Shown: piece after piece, positions 1 to 5,196 of the stretch
Layout: each line of letters opens with the position of its first letter
How positions within the stretch are numbered: the first letter of the stretch is position 1
NCBI GenBank assembly: GCA_947466165.1
Contig: CANIDW010000141.1
Span: 1-5,196, forward strand
DNA from: Comamonadaceae bacterium
Lineage (GTDB): Bacteria; Pseudomonadota; Gammaproteobacteria; Burkholderiales; Burkholderiaceae_C
Reading direction: 5' to 3'
Length of the DNA: 5,196 nt
Program-made: the position numbers and the translations under genes
Notes under the pieces: model-generated
Seen by the model: the letters and a program-made list of their open reading frames with translations, nothing else
Told to the model about the DNA's origin: nothing
Database searches by the model: none

Positions 1-327
1 GCCAAAGACCGGCAAGGTTTCATTGAGGGCCGGATTCAAGAAATTGAAGGCAAGTTATCGGCCGCCCTCATCATTGACCCGCAGTCGGTTGACGCAGATG
101 GCAAGGTTGTTTTCGGCTCCACCGTTGACCTGGAAGACGAAGACACCGGTGACAAGGTGACCTACCAGATCGTCGGAGAAGACGAAGCTGATTTGAAGCA
201 AGGTCTCATCAATATCAGCTCGCCGATAGCGCGTGCATTGATCGGCAAGTCCGAAGGTGAAACCGCAGAAGTTGTGGCGCCAGGCGGGATCAAGCGTTAC
301 GAGATCATGGCAGTCAAGTACATCTGA
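1..327 (+). CDS. greA: Transcription elongation factor GreA, C-terminal part (5' end outside window)
   Basis: Frame 1 is open from the first base to a TGA at 325-327 and gives 108 residues. GreA is usually about 158 residues, so roughly the first 50 are missing, including most of the N-terminal coiled coil that carries the catalytic acidic tip. What remains begins at the end of the coiled coil (the stretch RQGFIEGRIQEIEGKLS). The C-terminal FKBP-like domain follows, with the family signatures VFGSTV, TYQIVGEDEAD, ISSPIARALIGK and the ending YEIMAVKYI. GreA binds in the secondary channel of RNA polymerase and stimulates cleavage of backtracked transcripts so that elongation can resume. The stop codon overlaps the next start codon (TGATG), so the downstream membrane protein gene is probably co-transcribed and translationally coupled. 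The fragment looks intact up to the window edge, and the truncation is only the window boundary. Confidence 0.96.
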   Translation, partial: AKDRQGFIEGRIQEIEGKLSAALIIDPQSVDADGKVVFGSTVDLEDEDTGDKVTYQIVGEDEADLKQGLINISSPIARALIGKSEGETAEVVAPGGIKRYEIMAVKYI

Positions 328-764
328 TGCCGGCCTTTCAGGCGCGCGCAGCGGTTTTCCTGTCGGCGCTTTGGTGGGGCAGCCTGAGCAGCCTGGGTTT
401 TGTGGTGGTGCCCCTGCTGTTCAAGCACCTGGGCACGCCCGCCGAGGCTGGCGCCATGGCTGCCAAACTCTTTTCTGCGCAAACTTGGGTTTCAGTGGCT
501 TGCACCATGCTGCTGCTGCTGATGTTGAACCGCAAAGACGACAAGCCGACTCAATCCGATGCCGATGCTCGCCAAGTCACGGCCTGGGCCGTGGCTGGTT
601 TGCTGCTGGCTTTGCTGGTCGAGTTCGGTGTCGCGGCTCAAATTGTCAATGCCCGTGCCAGCGGCGGCAACCTGCGTTGGTGGCACGGCTTGGGTAGCGT
701 GATGTACTTGGGACAGTGGATTTGCGCCAGCCTCGCGCTCTGGCGGCTTTCTTCCCGGTACTGA
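327..764 (+). CDS. DUF4149 family four-helix inner-membrane protein
   Basis: This 145-residue hydrophobic protein has four likely transmembrane helices at about residues 9-32, 48-68, 84-106 and 118-140. The loop at about 69-83 is charged and hydrophilic. The motif SALWWGSLSSLGFVVVPLLF near the start and the W(W)HG segment before the last helix resemble the DUF4149 family, small membrane proteins commonly found directly after greA in Burkholderiales. Its biochemical role is unknown and none is proposed here. The ATG at 327 overlaps the greA stop by one base and has no convincing Shine-Dalgarno sequence. Translation by re-initiation from greA is therefore likely and supports this start. A longer frame begins at 257 in a different register, but it runs through greA and has no family resemblance. 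In related genomes the next gene is usually yhbY; here folD converges instead. Confidence 0.88.
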   Translation: MPAFQARAAVFLSALWWGSLSSLGFVVVPLLFKHLGTPAEAGAMAAKLFSAQTWVSVACTMLLLLMLNRKDDKPTQSDADARQVTAWAVAGLLLALLVEFGVAAQIVNARASGGNLRWWHGLGSVMYLGQWICASLALWRLSSRY

Positions 765-779
765 GCCGGCCCCGTTCTG

Positions 780-1640
780 TCAGGCAGCGCTTTCGGCCGC
801 TTCCAGAGTATTGACCAGCAGCATGGTGATGGTCATGGGGCCGACACCGCCCGGCACCGGGGTGATGTAGCCGGCCACTTCTTTCACGCCCGCAAAATCC
901 ACGTCGCCGCAGAGCTTGCCTTCTTCGTTGCGGTTCATGCCCACGTCAATCACCACCGCGCACGGCTTGACCATGTCTGCCGTCAGCACATTGCGCTTGC
1001 CAACAGCCGCCACAATCACGTCGGCCTGCAAAGTCATGGCTTTGAGGTTGGCGGTGCCGCTGTGGCAAATGGTGACCGTGGCGTTTTGTTGCAGCAGCAT
1101 CAAGGCCATGGGTTTGCCGACGATGTTGCTGCGCCCGATCACCACGGCATGTTTGCCGCGCAGATCGTAGCCCTTACCGCCGTTGAGCGACTCCAGCATC
1201 TTCATACAGCCGTAGGGCGTGCACGGCCAGAAGCCGGGCTGCCCGACCAGCAGCGCGCCGGCACTGGCCACATGAAAACCGTCTACGTCTTTGGCCGGTG
1301 AAATGGCTTCAATGACCTTGTGCGCGTCTATGTGCGCTGGCAGCGGCAACTGCACCAGAATGCCGTGGATGGCCGGGTCCTGGTTCAGGGCCTCAACGCG
1401 GGCCAGCAGATCGACTTCGCTCAAAGTGGCGGGGTATTGCTCGAGAACCGAGTGCAGACCATTGTCTTGACACGCTTTGACCTTGTTGCGCACATAGACC
1501 TGGCTGGCCGGGCTGTCGCCGACCAGAACCACCGCCAGGCCCGGCGTGACGCCTTGGGTGCGCAGGGCGGCAGTACGGCGTGCGACGTCGGCACGAAGCT
1601 GGGCTGAAAGTGCGTTGCCGTCAATAAGTTGTGCGGTCAT
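780..1640 (-). CDS. folD: Bifunctional methylenetetrahydrofolate dehydrogenase / cyclohydrolase FolD
   Basis: FolD interconverts 5,10-methylene-THF, 5,10-methenyl-THF and 10-formyl-THF in the cytoplasm, with NADP+ as usual cofactor, supplying one-carbon units for purines and formyl-methionine. The 286-residue length matches the family (about 280-300). The N-terminal catalytic domain shows [15 protein letters not shown] with Tyr49 and Lys53 at the catalytic positions, GILVQLPLP (Gln97), and KDVDGFH with Asp120. [11 protein letters not shown] at 139-149 leads into the NAD(P)-binding domain. There GRSNIVGKP (169-177) is the nucleotide-binding loop, and [14 protein letters not shown] (261-274) is the family's C-terminal signature. 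The start [12 protein letters not shown] aligns with typical FolD starts. No Shine-Dalgarno sequence is visible; the leader before ATG is AT-rich and follows directly on the T-tract of an intrinsic terminator. The gene converges on the DUF4149 gene with a 15-base gap. No defect is seen. Confidence 0.97.
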   Translation of the reverse strand: MTAQLIDGNALSAQLRADVARRTAALRTQGVTPGLAVVLVGDSPASQVYVRNKVKACQDNGLHSVLEQYPATLSEVDLLARVEALNQDPAIHGILVQLPLPAHIDAHKVIEAISPAKDVDGFHVASAGALLVGQPGFWPCTPYGCMKMLESLNGGKGYDLRGKHAVVIGRSNIVGKPMALMLLQQNATVTICHSGTANLKAMTLQADVIVAAVGKRNVLTADMVKPCAVVIDVGMNRNEEGKLCGDVDFAGVKEVAGYITPVPGGVGPMTITMLLVNTLEAAESAA

Positions 1641-1649
1641 TGTTTGTTT

Positions 1650-1688
1650 TTAAATTAAAACGCCCGCAGCTTGAAAGCCACGGGCGTT
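1650..1688 (-). terminator. Intrinsic terminator of the kinase-regulator operon, within the folD leader
   Basis: Read on the minus strand, an 8-bp stem AACGCCCG / CGGGCGTT (1688-1681 with 1666-1659) can extend through two G-T wobble pairs and an inner GCT/AGC. It is followed directly by a U-rich run (TTTTAATTT). It begins 27 bases after the response regulator stop codon, the normal place for the operon's terminator. On the plus strand the hairpin is not followed by a T-run, so it is probably one-directional. The T-tract ends less than 20 bases before the folD ATG, so either folD is expressed by read-through or its own promoter lies further upstream, in which case the hairpin would be part of its leader. 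Confidence 0.82.
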
Positions 1689-1715
1689 GTGTTGAAGCTG
1701 GTCGATGCGACGGCT

Positions 1716-2345
1716 TTAGTTTTTGGGCGCGGTGGTGGAACCCAAAGCAATTTTCAGTAAATCGGCCACGGTGTTGGCGTTCAGCTTTTCCATGATGTTG
1801 GCGCGGTGCGCCTCCACCGTCTTGATGCTGATACCCAGGTCGTCGGCAATTTGCTTGTTGAGCCGGCCGGCCACAATCCGTTCGAGCACTTGAGCCTCAC
1901 GCGAGGTGAGTTTGGCGAGGAGGGCGTCGCGACTGGCTGAATGTTGGTGTTCTGTGAAGGCGTCTTTGGCCTGGTCCAGCATGCGTTCAACCAGGCTCAC
2001 CAGCGCATCTTCTTCAAAGGGCTTCTGGATGAAATCCATCGCGCCTTTTTTCATGGCGTTGACCGCCATGGGCACATCGCCGTGACCGGTAATGAAAACG
2101 ATGGGCAGCGGTGACTTGCGCTCAACCAGCCTGTCTTGTAACTCCAGCCCGGTCATGCCACCCATGCGGATGTCGACAATCAGGCAGGCTACTTCGCGGG
2201 GGTCGTAGCGGCTTAAAAAAGTTTCTGCTGAGTCATAGCAACGCACCCGGTAGTCTTTGCCTTCTAGAAGCCACTGCAAGGAATCGCGCACACCTTCGTC
2301 GTCATCGACAACGTAAACGGTGCCTTTTTTCGGAATCAAGCTCAT
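1716..2345 (-). CDS. FixJ/NarL-type two-component response regulator (REC + LuxR HTH)
   Basis: The 209-residue protein has an N-terminal receiver domain (about 8-125) and a C-terminal LuxR-type helix-turn-helix (about 145-202). All receiver landmarks are present: acidic pair Asp15/Asp16, phospho-acceptor Asp58 in CLIVDIRM, Thr86 in VFITGHGDVPMAV, and Lys108 in FIQKPF. The FITGHGD..MAV...KKGAMDFIQKPF pattern is characteristic of the FixJ/TodT/StyR subgroup. The output domain shows LTSREAQVLERIVAGRLNKQIADDLGISIKTVEAHRANIMEKL, a complete recognition helix region. It should act as a phosphorylation-dependent DNA-binding transcription factor. The start has a good Shine-Dalgarno sequence, and the gene follows the histidine kinase with a 16-base gap, so the kinase is its cognate partner. 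Its target is not shown by the sequence; the divergent region at 4945-5196 is the natural first candidate. Confidence 0.95.
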   Translation of the reverse strand: MSLIPKKGTVYVVDDDEGVRDSLQWLLEGKDYRVRCYDSAETFLSRYDPREVACLIVDIRMGGMTGLELQDRLVERKSPLPIVFITGHGDVPMAVNAMKKGAMDFIQKPFEEDALVSLVERMLDQAKDAFTEHQHSASRDALLAKLTSREAQVLERIVAGRLNKQIADDLGISIKTVEAHRANIMEKLNANTVADLLKIALGSTTAPKN

Positions 2346-2350
2346 GCAAA

Positions 2351-2356
2351 TCCTTT
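2351..2356 (-). promoter_or_regulatory. Ribosome binding site of the response regulator
   Basis: On the minus strand AAAGGA lies five bases before the ATG at 2345, inside the 16-base gap after the kinase stop codon. It supports the chosen start and independent initiation on the shared transcript. It is the only strong Shine-Dalgarno sequence on the minus strand here; folD and the kinase have none. Confidence 0.7.
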
Positions 2357-2361
2357 AACCA

Positions 2362-4944
2362 TCAAAGTGTGCTTTTGCCATCTTTGACGCCAGCCGGTTC
2401 AGCGGGAGTCAATGAAACAGTCAGCAAGGGATTGACCGGGAGCCAGAAGGTAAACCGGCATCCGACAACCTCTTTGCCATTGTAGAGGTTCTCGGCATCC
2501 AATCTGCCCTGGTGAGACTCCACAATACTGCGGCACAACTTCAGGCCAATGCCCATGCCTTCTGCTTTGGTGGAGTAAAAAGCTTCATACAGCCGCGCGC
2601 TGACTTCCTCAGAAAGTCCCTTACCGGAATCAACGATGGAGAACTCGACGACGCTCTGCTTCTCGATCTGTTTAGGCACCACCCGGAGCTCTACCGTTCG
2701 ACGCGAGTTGGGTCGTTTGGCCTGCTCAATGGACTCGGCCGCATTCTTCATCAGGTTGATCAGCACCTGCTCAATCAGGATGGGGTCCACCATGATGTTG
2801 GGCAGGCGTGCAGCACTGTAGTGACTCAGGCGCACATGGTGGCGGCGCAATTCAATATCCGCTAGCTCCAGTGCGTTGCTGACCATCGTTGCAACATCCG
2901 ACATACTCCGGTTGGGTTCGCTGCGTTTGACGAAAGAGCGAATGCGCTGAATGATCTGGCCCGCCCTGTGCGCCTGGCGGCCAGTTTTGTCCAGGGCGAC
3001 GAGCAGCTCTTCGGTGCTGATTGTTTTGCGCTGGATGCGCGTGACCATGCCATTGCAGTAGTTGTTGATGGCAGTCAGGGGTTGGTTCAACTCATGCGCC
3101 ACGCTGGAGGCCATTTCCCCCATCGTGATCAGCCGGCTGGCGGACTGTGCACGCTCGGCTTGCAGCGCTGATTGCTCCTCAGCGCGACGTCTGGGCGTGA
3201 TGTCCGTGGCAATCACCATCTGAGCCAGGCGGCCATCAACCCAGGTGAGGTAGCGTGAGCGCACTTCCAGCCACTTGCCGAGTTCAGGGATGAAAATTTC
3301 CGCGTTCTCGGTCTGGGCGGCGGTCAGCGAGTCGGTCGGTAATCCGGCCAATCCATCGACCTCATCCAGTGCGTCGTTGTTGGGGGTGACCGAGGGTACG
3401 CCGGCCAGCGCAATCAGGTTCATATGGCCTAAGACATGGGCGCCGAACCAGGCGCGGTACATCTTGTTGGCAAACAGAATTTCCTCGCTGCCCAAGGGCG
3501 CCACAGACACCGCCGCATCCAGCCCTTCGAGCACCGTGGTGAAGCGCTCATACGAGTTGGACAATTCTTCCCGGATGCGCTTGGGCTCGGTGATGTCAGT
3601 CATCGATGTCATCCAGCCGGCTTGCTGCCCCCGCGGGTCAATCAAGGGCGACACATACATGCGCGCGTCAAAAATGCGGCCGTTCTTGCGCTTGACCCTG
3701 ACTTCGAAGCCGCCTGGTGTTGAGCGGCCTTTGAGCTCATCTTCCAGTCTCGCGCTTAGCAACTCCCTGTCTTTCTCAGGCCAGTAGGGGAATGGCGCAA
3801 CCAGGCCCACCAACTCCTGCTCTTCCCAGCCGGTCATCTGGCAAAAGGCCGGGTTCACGTAGGTGATGCGGCCTTGCAAGTCCAGCGCGCGCATACCTGT
3901 GAGCATGGAGTTTTCCATGGCGCGTCTGAAATTGGTTTCAGTGATCAAAGCCTCCTGCGCCTGAACGCGACGGCGGGTGTGTCGCCAGGTTCCAAGCAGC
4001 ATCCACACCGTCAGCACGCTGAGCGCACTGACCAGCCAGAAAAAGCCGCTGCCGATCACACCCAACGAAGCCCGGTAACTTTGAGCGCGTATCAACAGAC
4101 CGTTGCCTACGGGCGATACAGGGACTTCGTATTCGGGCGCTGCATCTGTCCAGGGCAGCAGTCTGGCGGCTTTGCTGCGCTGCGGCGGCAGTCCTCCGGC
4201 AAGCACTTGGCCTTTGTCATCCACCAGAGCCACAGCGTATTTGGCGTTGACTTCGGTTGGAACACCAAATCGAAGCAGGCCTTCTAAGGCGTACTCGCCA
4301 ACGATGACCCCCACAAAGCGCCCTTGCTCATTCATCGGCACATGCAATTGCAGCGTGCCTGTTTTGTAGCGGGGATCACTCTCCAAAATGATGGGGCGCG
4401 AATAAACTGGCTGTTTGATCTCGCGGGCCAGTCCGTAGCTGGCCTCGGTTTCCCCGCTTTTGATTTGATCGCCCACCCCCCGCACTGTTGACGGGCCTGC
4501 GCTGGGGGAGGTGTAGGACAGTCTTACCCGGCGGCGGGCGTCAACCCAGCTGACCGCACGCAACTCGGGGTATTGGTTGACCAGCGATTCAGCCTGAGAA
4601 ATGAATTCTTCAGCCTGGATCTCTGTGCTGGAAACGTCCCTGCCCAGTCGCATCAATTGTTCTTGACGCTCAAGGAGCCGCAGTCTGAGCCGTTGCTGTG
4701 CATATTCGACATCGCGACGCACGGCCTCTTGTTCCCGGTCCATTTCTTCGATGCGCAAATAGCCGAAGGCGGCAATCACCGCCGCCAGAAACAAAAATAC
4801 AGCAAACAAGGGCCCCAAAGTGACAAAACGGTCTTGCCGGGACGGCGTTTGTTTGCGCCACCAGCGTCGCCACCAGCCGAGTGCAAACTTGGTGGCAGGC
4901 AGTTGCGCGTTTCTTTGCGCTGGGGTGGAAGTGGTGCTCGGCAT
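2362..4944 (-). CDS. Membrane-bound double-PAS sensor histidine kinase
   Basis: This 860-residue sensor kinase has a Trp/Arg-rich cytoplasmic N-terminus (GWWRRWWRK, 23-31) and a first membrane helix at about 42-62. An extracytoplasmic region of about 235 residues starts with a long, possibly coiled-coil helix (64-102) and resembles a Cache/PAS-like sensor by pattern only. A second membrane helix lies at about 297-317. PAS domain 1 (about 335-452) has TYVNPAFCQMTGWEEQEL and ends MTDITEPKR; PAS domain 2 (about 465-585) ends IATDITPRRR. The kinase core has the phospho-acceptor His617 in SSVAHELNQPLTAI, N-box LINLMKNAAES (Asn730, Asn734), G1 VDSGKGL (Asp772), F-box EAFYSTK and G2 GMGIGL (796-801). 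All catalytic boxes are intact. The HELNQPL style is shared with FixL, TodS and DctB-type kinases. The ligand is unknown. The ATG at 4944 has no clear Shine-Dalgarno sequence, but no better start precedes the first membrane helix. Confidence 0.94.
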   Translation of the reverse strand: MPSTTSTPAQRNAQLPATKFALGWWRRWWRKQTPSRQDRFVTLGPLFAVFLFLAAVIAAFGYLRIEEMDREQEAVRRDVEYAQQRLRLRLLERQEQLMRLGRDVSSTEIQAEEFISQAESLVNQYPELRAVSWVDARRRVRLSYTSPSAGPSTVRGVGDQIKSGETEASYGLAREIKQPVYSRPIILESDPRYKTGTLQLHVPMNEQGRFVGVIVGEYALEGLLRFGVPTEVNAKYAVALVDDKGQVLAGGLPPQRSKAARLLPWTDAAPEYEVPVSPVGNGLLIRAQSYRASLGVIGSGFFWLVSALSVLTVWMLLGTWRHTRRRVQAQEALITETNFRRAMENSMLTGMRALDLQGRITYVNPAFCQMTGWEEQELVGLVAPFPYWPEKDRELLSARLEDELKGRSTPGGFEVRVKRKNGRIFDARMYVSPLIDPRGQQAGWMTSMTDITEPKRIREELSNSYERFTTVLEGLDAAVSVAPLGSEEILFANKMYRAWFGAHVLGHMNLIALAGVPSVTPNNDALDEVDGLAGLPTDSLTAAQTENAEIFIPELGKWLEVRSRYLTWVDGRLAQMVIATDITPRRRAEEQSALQAERAQSASRLITMGEMASSVAHELNQPLTAINNYCNGMVTRIQRKTISTEELLVALDKTGRQAHRAGQIIQRIRSFVKRSEPNRSMSDVATMVSNALELADIELRRHHVRLSHYSAARLPNIMVDPILIEQVLINLMKNAAESIEQAKRPNSRRTVELRVVPKQIEKQSVVEFSIVDSGKGLSEEVSARLYEAFYSTKAEGMGIGLKLCRSIVESHQGRLDAENLYNGKEVVGCRFTFWLPVNPLLTVSLTPAEPAGVKDGKSTL

Positions 4945-5050
4945 CTGAACAATCAGTTTATAGGAGGGCTGGCGCCCGGCCAGTTGATGCGCTTGCTAAA
5001 TTGACTGGGCGCTTGACATAATTTCTTAATGTGAAATCAATCAGCACTAT

Positions 5051-5079
5051 TTGAAATTAATTAAAAAATATGCCAGAAT
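5051..5079 (+). promoter_or_regulatory. Candidate sigma70-type promoter for a gene right of the window
   Basis: TTGAAA (5051-5056, five of six matches to the -35 consensus) is followed after exactly 17 bases by CAGAAT (5074-5079, four of six matches to the -10 consensus). The TGC just before it fits an extended -10 element. The spacer is AT-rich. Transcription would begin near 5086 and run toward the right edge, giving a leader of more than 110 bases. The -10 lies inside an inverted repeat (ATGCC at 5070-5074, GGCAT at 5082-5086), which could be an operator. Confidence 0.45.
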
Positions 5080-5103
5080 AAGGCATGCGTCCAAATCCGG
5101 TTA

Positions 5104-5169
5104 CAAACCAGATTGGAAAGAGGTTTGATGCGTGAATGCCTACCCGGTAGCTTTCGTCGTTAACAAACC
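5104..5169 (+). promoter_or_regulatory. Candidate alternative-stem RNA leader (CAAACC / GGTTTG / CAAACC)
   Basis: GGTTTG (5122-5127) is fully complementary to CAAACC upstream (5104-5109, 12-base loop) and to a second CAAACC downstream (5164-5169). The two six-pair stems exclude each other. The first would partly hide the Shine-Dalgarno sequence of the small ORF; the second would enclose that ORF and an inner CTAC/GTAG hairpin (5140-5150). The geometry resembles attenuators and translation-dependent leaders, but six-base complements arise easily by chance in a region this size. Confidence 0.22.
5128..5163 (+). CDS. Possible 11-codon leader ORF
   Basis: ATG at 5128 opens a frame of 11 codons, MRECLPGSFRR, ending in TAA at 5161-5163. 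The purine-rich GGAAAGAGG (5115-5123) ends four bases before the ATG and is a good Shine-Dalgarno sequence, better than that of folD or the kinase in this window. The ORF lies about 40 bases after the predicted start of the plus-strand transcript, so it would be read early in the leader of whatever gene follows. It is bracketed by GGTTTG just before the start and CAAACC just after the stop. An ORF this short can arise by chance, and no family is recognised. Confidence 0.25.
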   Translation: MRECLPGSFRR

Positions 5170-5175
5170 CATCAG

Positions 5176-5192
5176 AAAAAATTAAATTTTTT
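5176..5192. repeat. A/T dyad at the right edge
   Basis: Seven-base arms AAAAAAT (5176-5182) and ATTTTTT (5186-5192) form a perfect inverted repeat around TAA. It could be a bent A-tract site or a weak AU hairpin in the leader. It lacks the GC-rich stem of a normal intrinsic terminator, so no terminator is called. Confidence 0.4.
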
Positions 5193-5196
5193 AGCA

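Larger units (their letters stand above)
4945..5196. other. Non-coding region upstream of the kinase, likely divergent promoter and leader region
   Basis: No substantial gene occupies these 252 bases. The stretch at about 5013-5080 is clearly richer in A and T than the surrounding coding DNA. It holds the kinase leader on the minus strand, a candidate plus-strand promoter, dyads at 4969-4983, 5016-5032 and 5070-5086, a possible 11-codon ORF, and an A6/T6 dyad at the end. No convincing minus-strand promoter for the kinase could be identified. A plus-strand gene probably starts beyond 5196; aceE is expected from remembered gene order in Comamonadaceae, which is inference. Confidence 0.6.

Noticed and set aside
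508..520. Run of CTG triplets as a microsatellite
   Set aside because: It is short and encodes Leu residues of a membrane helix, which is expected in this protein.
257..697. 146-codon plus-strand ORF overlapping greA and the DUF4149 gene
   Set aside because: It is a shifted frame of two well-supported genes, and its low-complexity Arg/Gly/Ala/Cys-rich protein has no family resemblance.
2111..2485. 124-codon plus-strand ORF across the regulator-kinase junction
   Set aside because: It is antisense to two intact genes and has no recognisable domain or ribosome binding site.
3275..3787. 170-codon plus-strand ORF antisense to the kinase
   Set aside because: It lies entirely opposite the PAS coding region, and its composition is that of a shadow frame of GC-rich coding DNA.
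4969..4983. CTGGC-5-GCCAG inverted repeat as an operator or kinase leader hairpin
   Set aside because: Five-base GC arms are common in this DNA and nothing else points to a function.
4573..5004. 143-codon plus-strand ORF running from the kinase into the upstream region
   Set aside because: It is mostly antisense to the kinase N-terminus and shows no domain; it is best explained as a shadow frame.
5013..5041. Perfect TTGACA (5013-5018) as -35 of a plus-strand promoter
   Set aside because: At 16-18 base spacing only poor -10 candidates are found (ATCAAT at best), so the 5051-5079 promoter is preferred.
5176..5192. A6/T6 dyad as an intrinsic terminator or attenuator
   Set aside because: The stem has no GC pairs and would be very unstable; it is listed only as a repeat.
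1..5196. Defence system, mobile element, CRISPR array or non-coding RNA gene
   Set aside because: No transposase, recombinase, regular repeat array, tRNA-like or rRNA-like sequence was seen; the genes are all typical core chromosome genes.

Overview
This window reads as chromosomal DNA of a betaproteobacterium, most likely Burkholderiales and probably a Comamonadaceae member close to Rhodoferax, Polaromonas or Acidovorax. The reasons are moderately high GC coding DNA, a greA gene followed by a DUF4149 membrane protein gene, and a PAS histidine kinase / FixJ-type regulator pair beside folD. The assignment rests on protein resemblance and remembered gene order, not on a search.

Layout. Positions 1-327 (+) hold the 3' two thirds of greA (transcript cleavage factor). 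It overlaps by one base a four-helix DUF4149 membrane protein gene (327-764, +). This pair converges on folD (780-1640, -), with only 15 bases between the stop codons and no recognisable terminator there. Upstream of folD, on the same strand, are a LuxR/FixJ-type response regulator (1716-2345, -) and an 860-residue membrane-bound double-PAS histidine kinase (2362-4944, -). Kinase and regulator are separated by 16 bases and form a clear two-component operon that runs kinase then regulator. The operon ends in a well-formed intrinsic terminator (about 1650-1688), whose T-tract lies less than 20 bases before the folD start codon.

Positions 4945-5196 (252 bases) are non-coding, partly AT-rich, and upstream of the kinase. 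They carry a plausible sigma70-type promoter on the + strand (5051-5079), several dyads, a possible 11-codon leader ORF (5128-5163) and a CAAACC / GGTTTG / CAAACC arrangement that could form alternative RNA stems. This looks like the leader of a divergent gene starting beyond the window. From remembered Comamonadaceae gene order that gene would be aceE (pyruvate dehydrogenase E1), but nothing in the window proves it.

How they fit together. The kinase would sense an unknown signal through its extracytoplasmic and PAS domains and phosphorylate Asp58 of the regulator. The divergent promoter region is the obvious candidate target. GreA and FolD are housekeeping proteins. No mobile element, CRISPR array, tRNA or rRNA was seen. 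The coding part is ordinary core genome; the right-hand 250 bases are the part most worth a second look.
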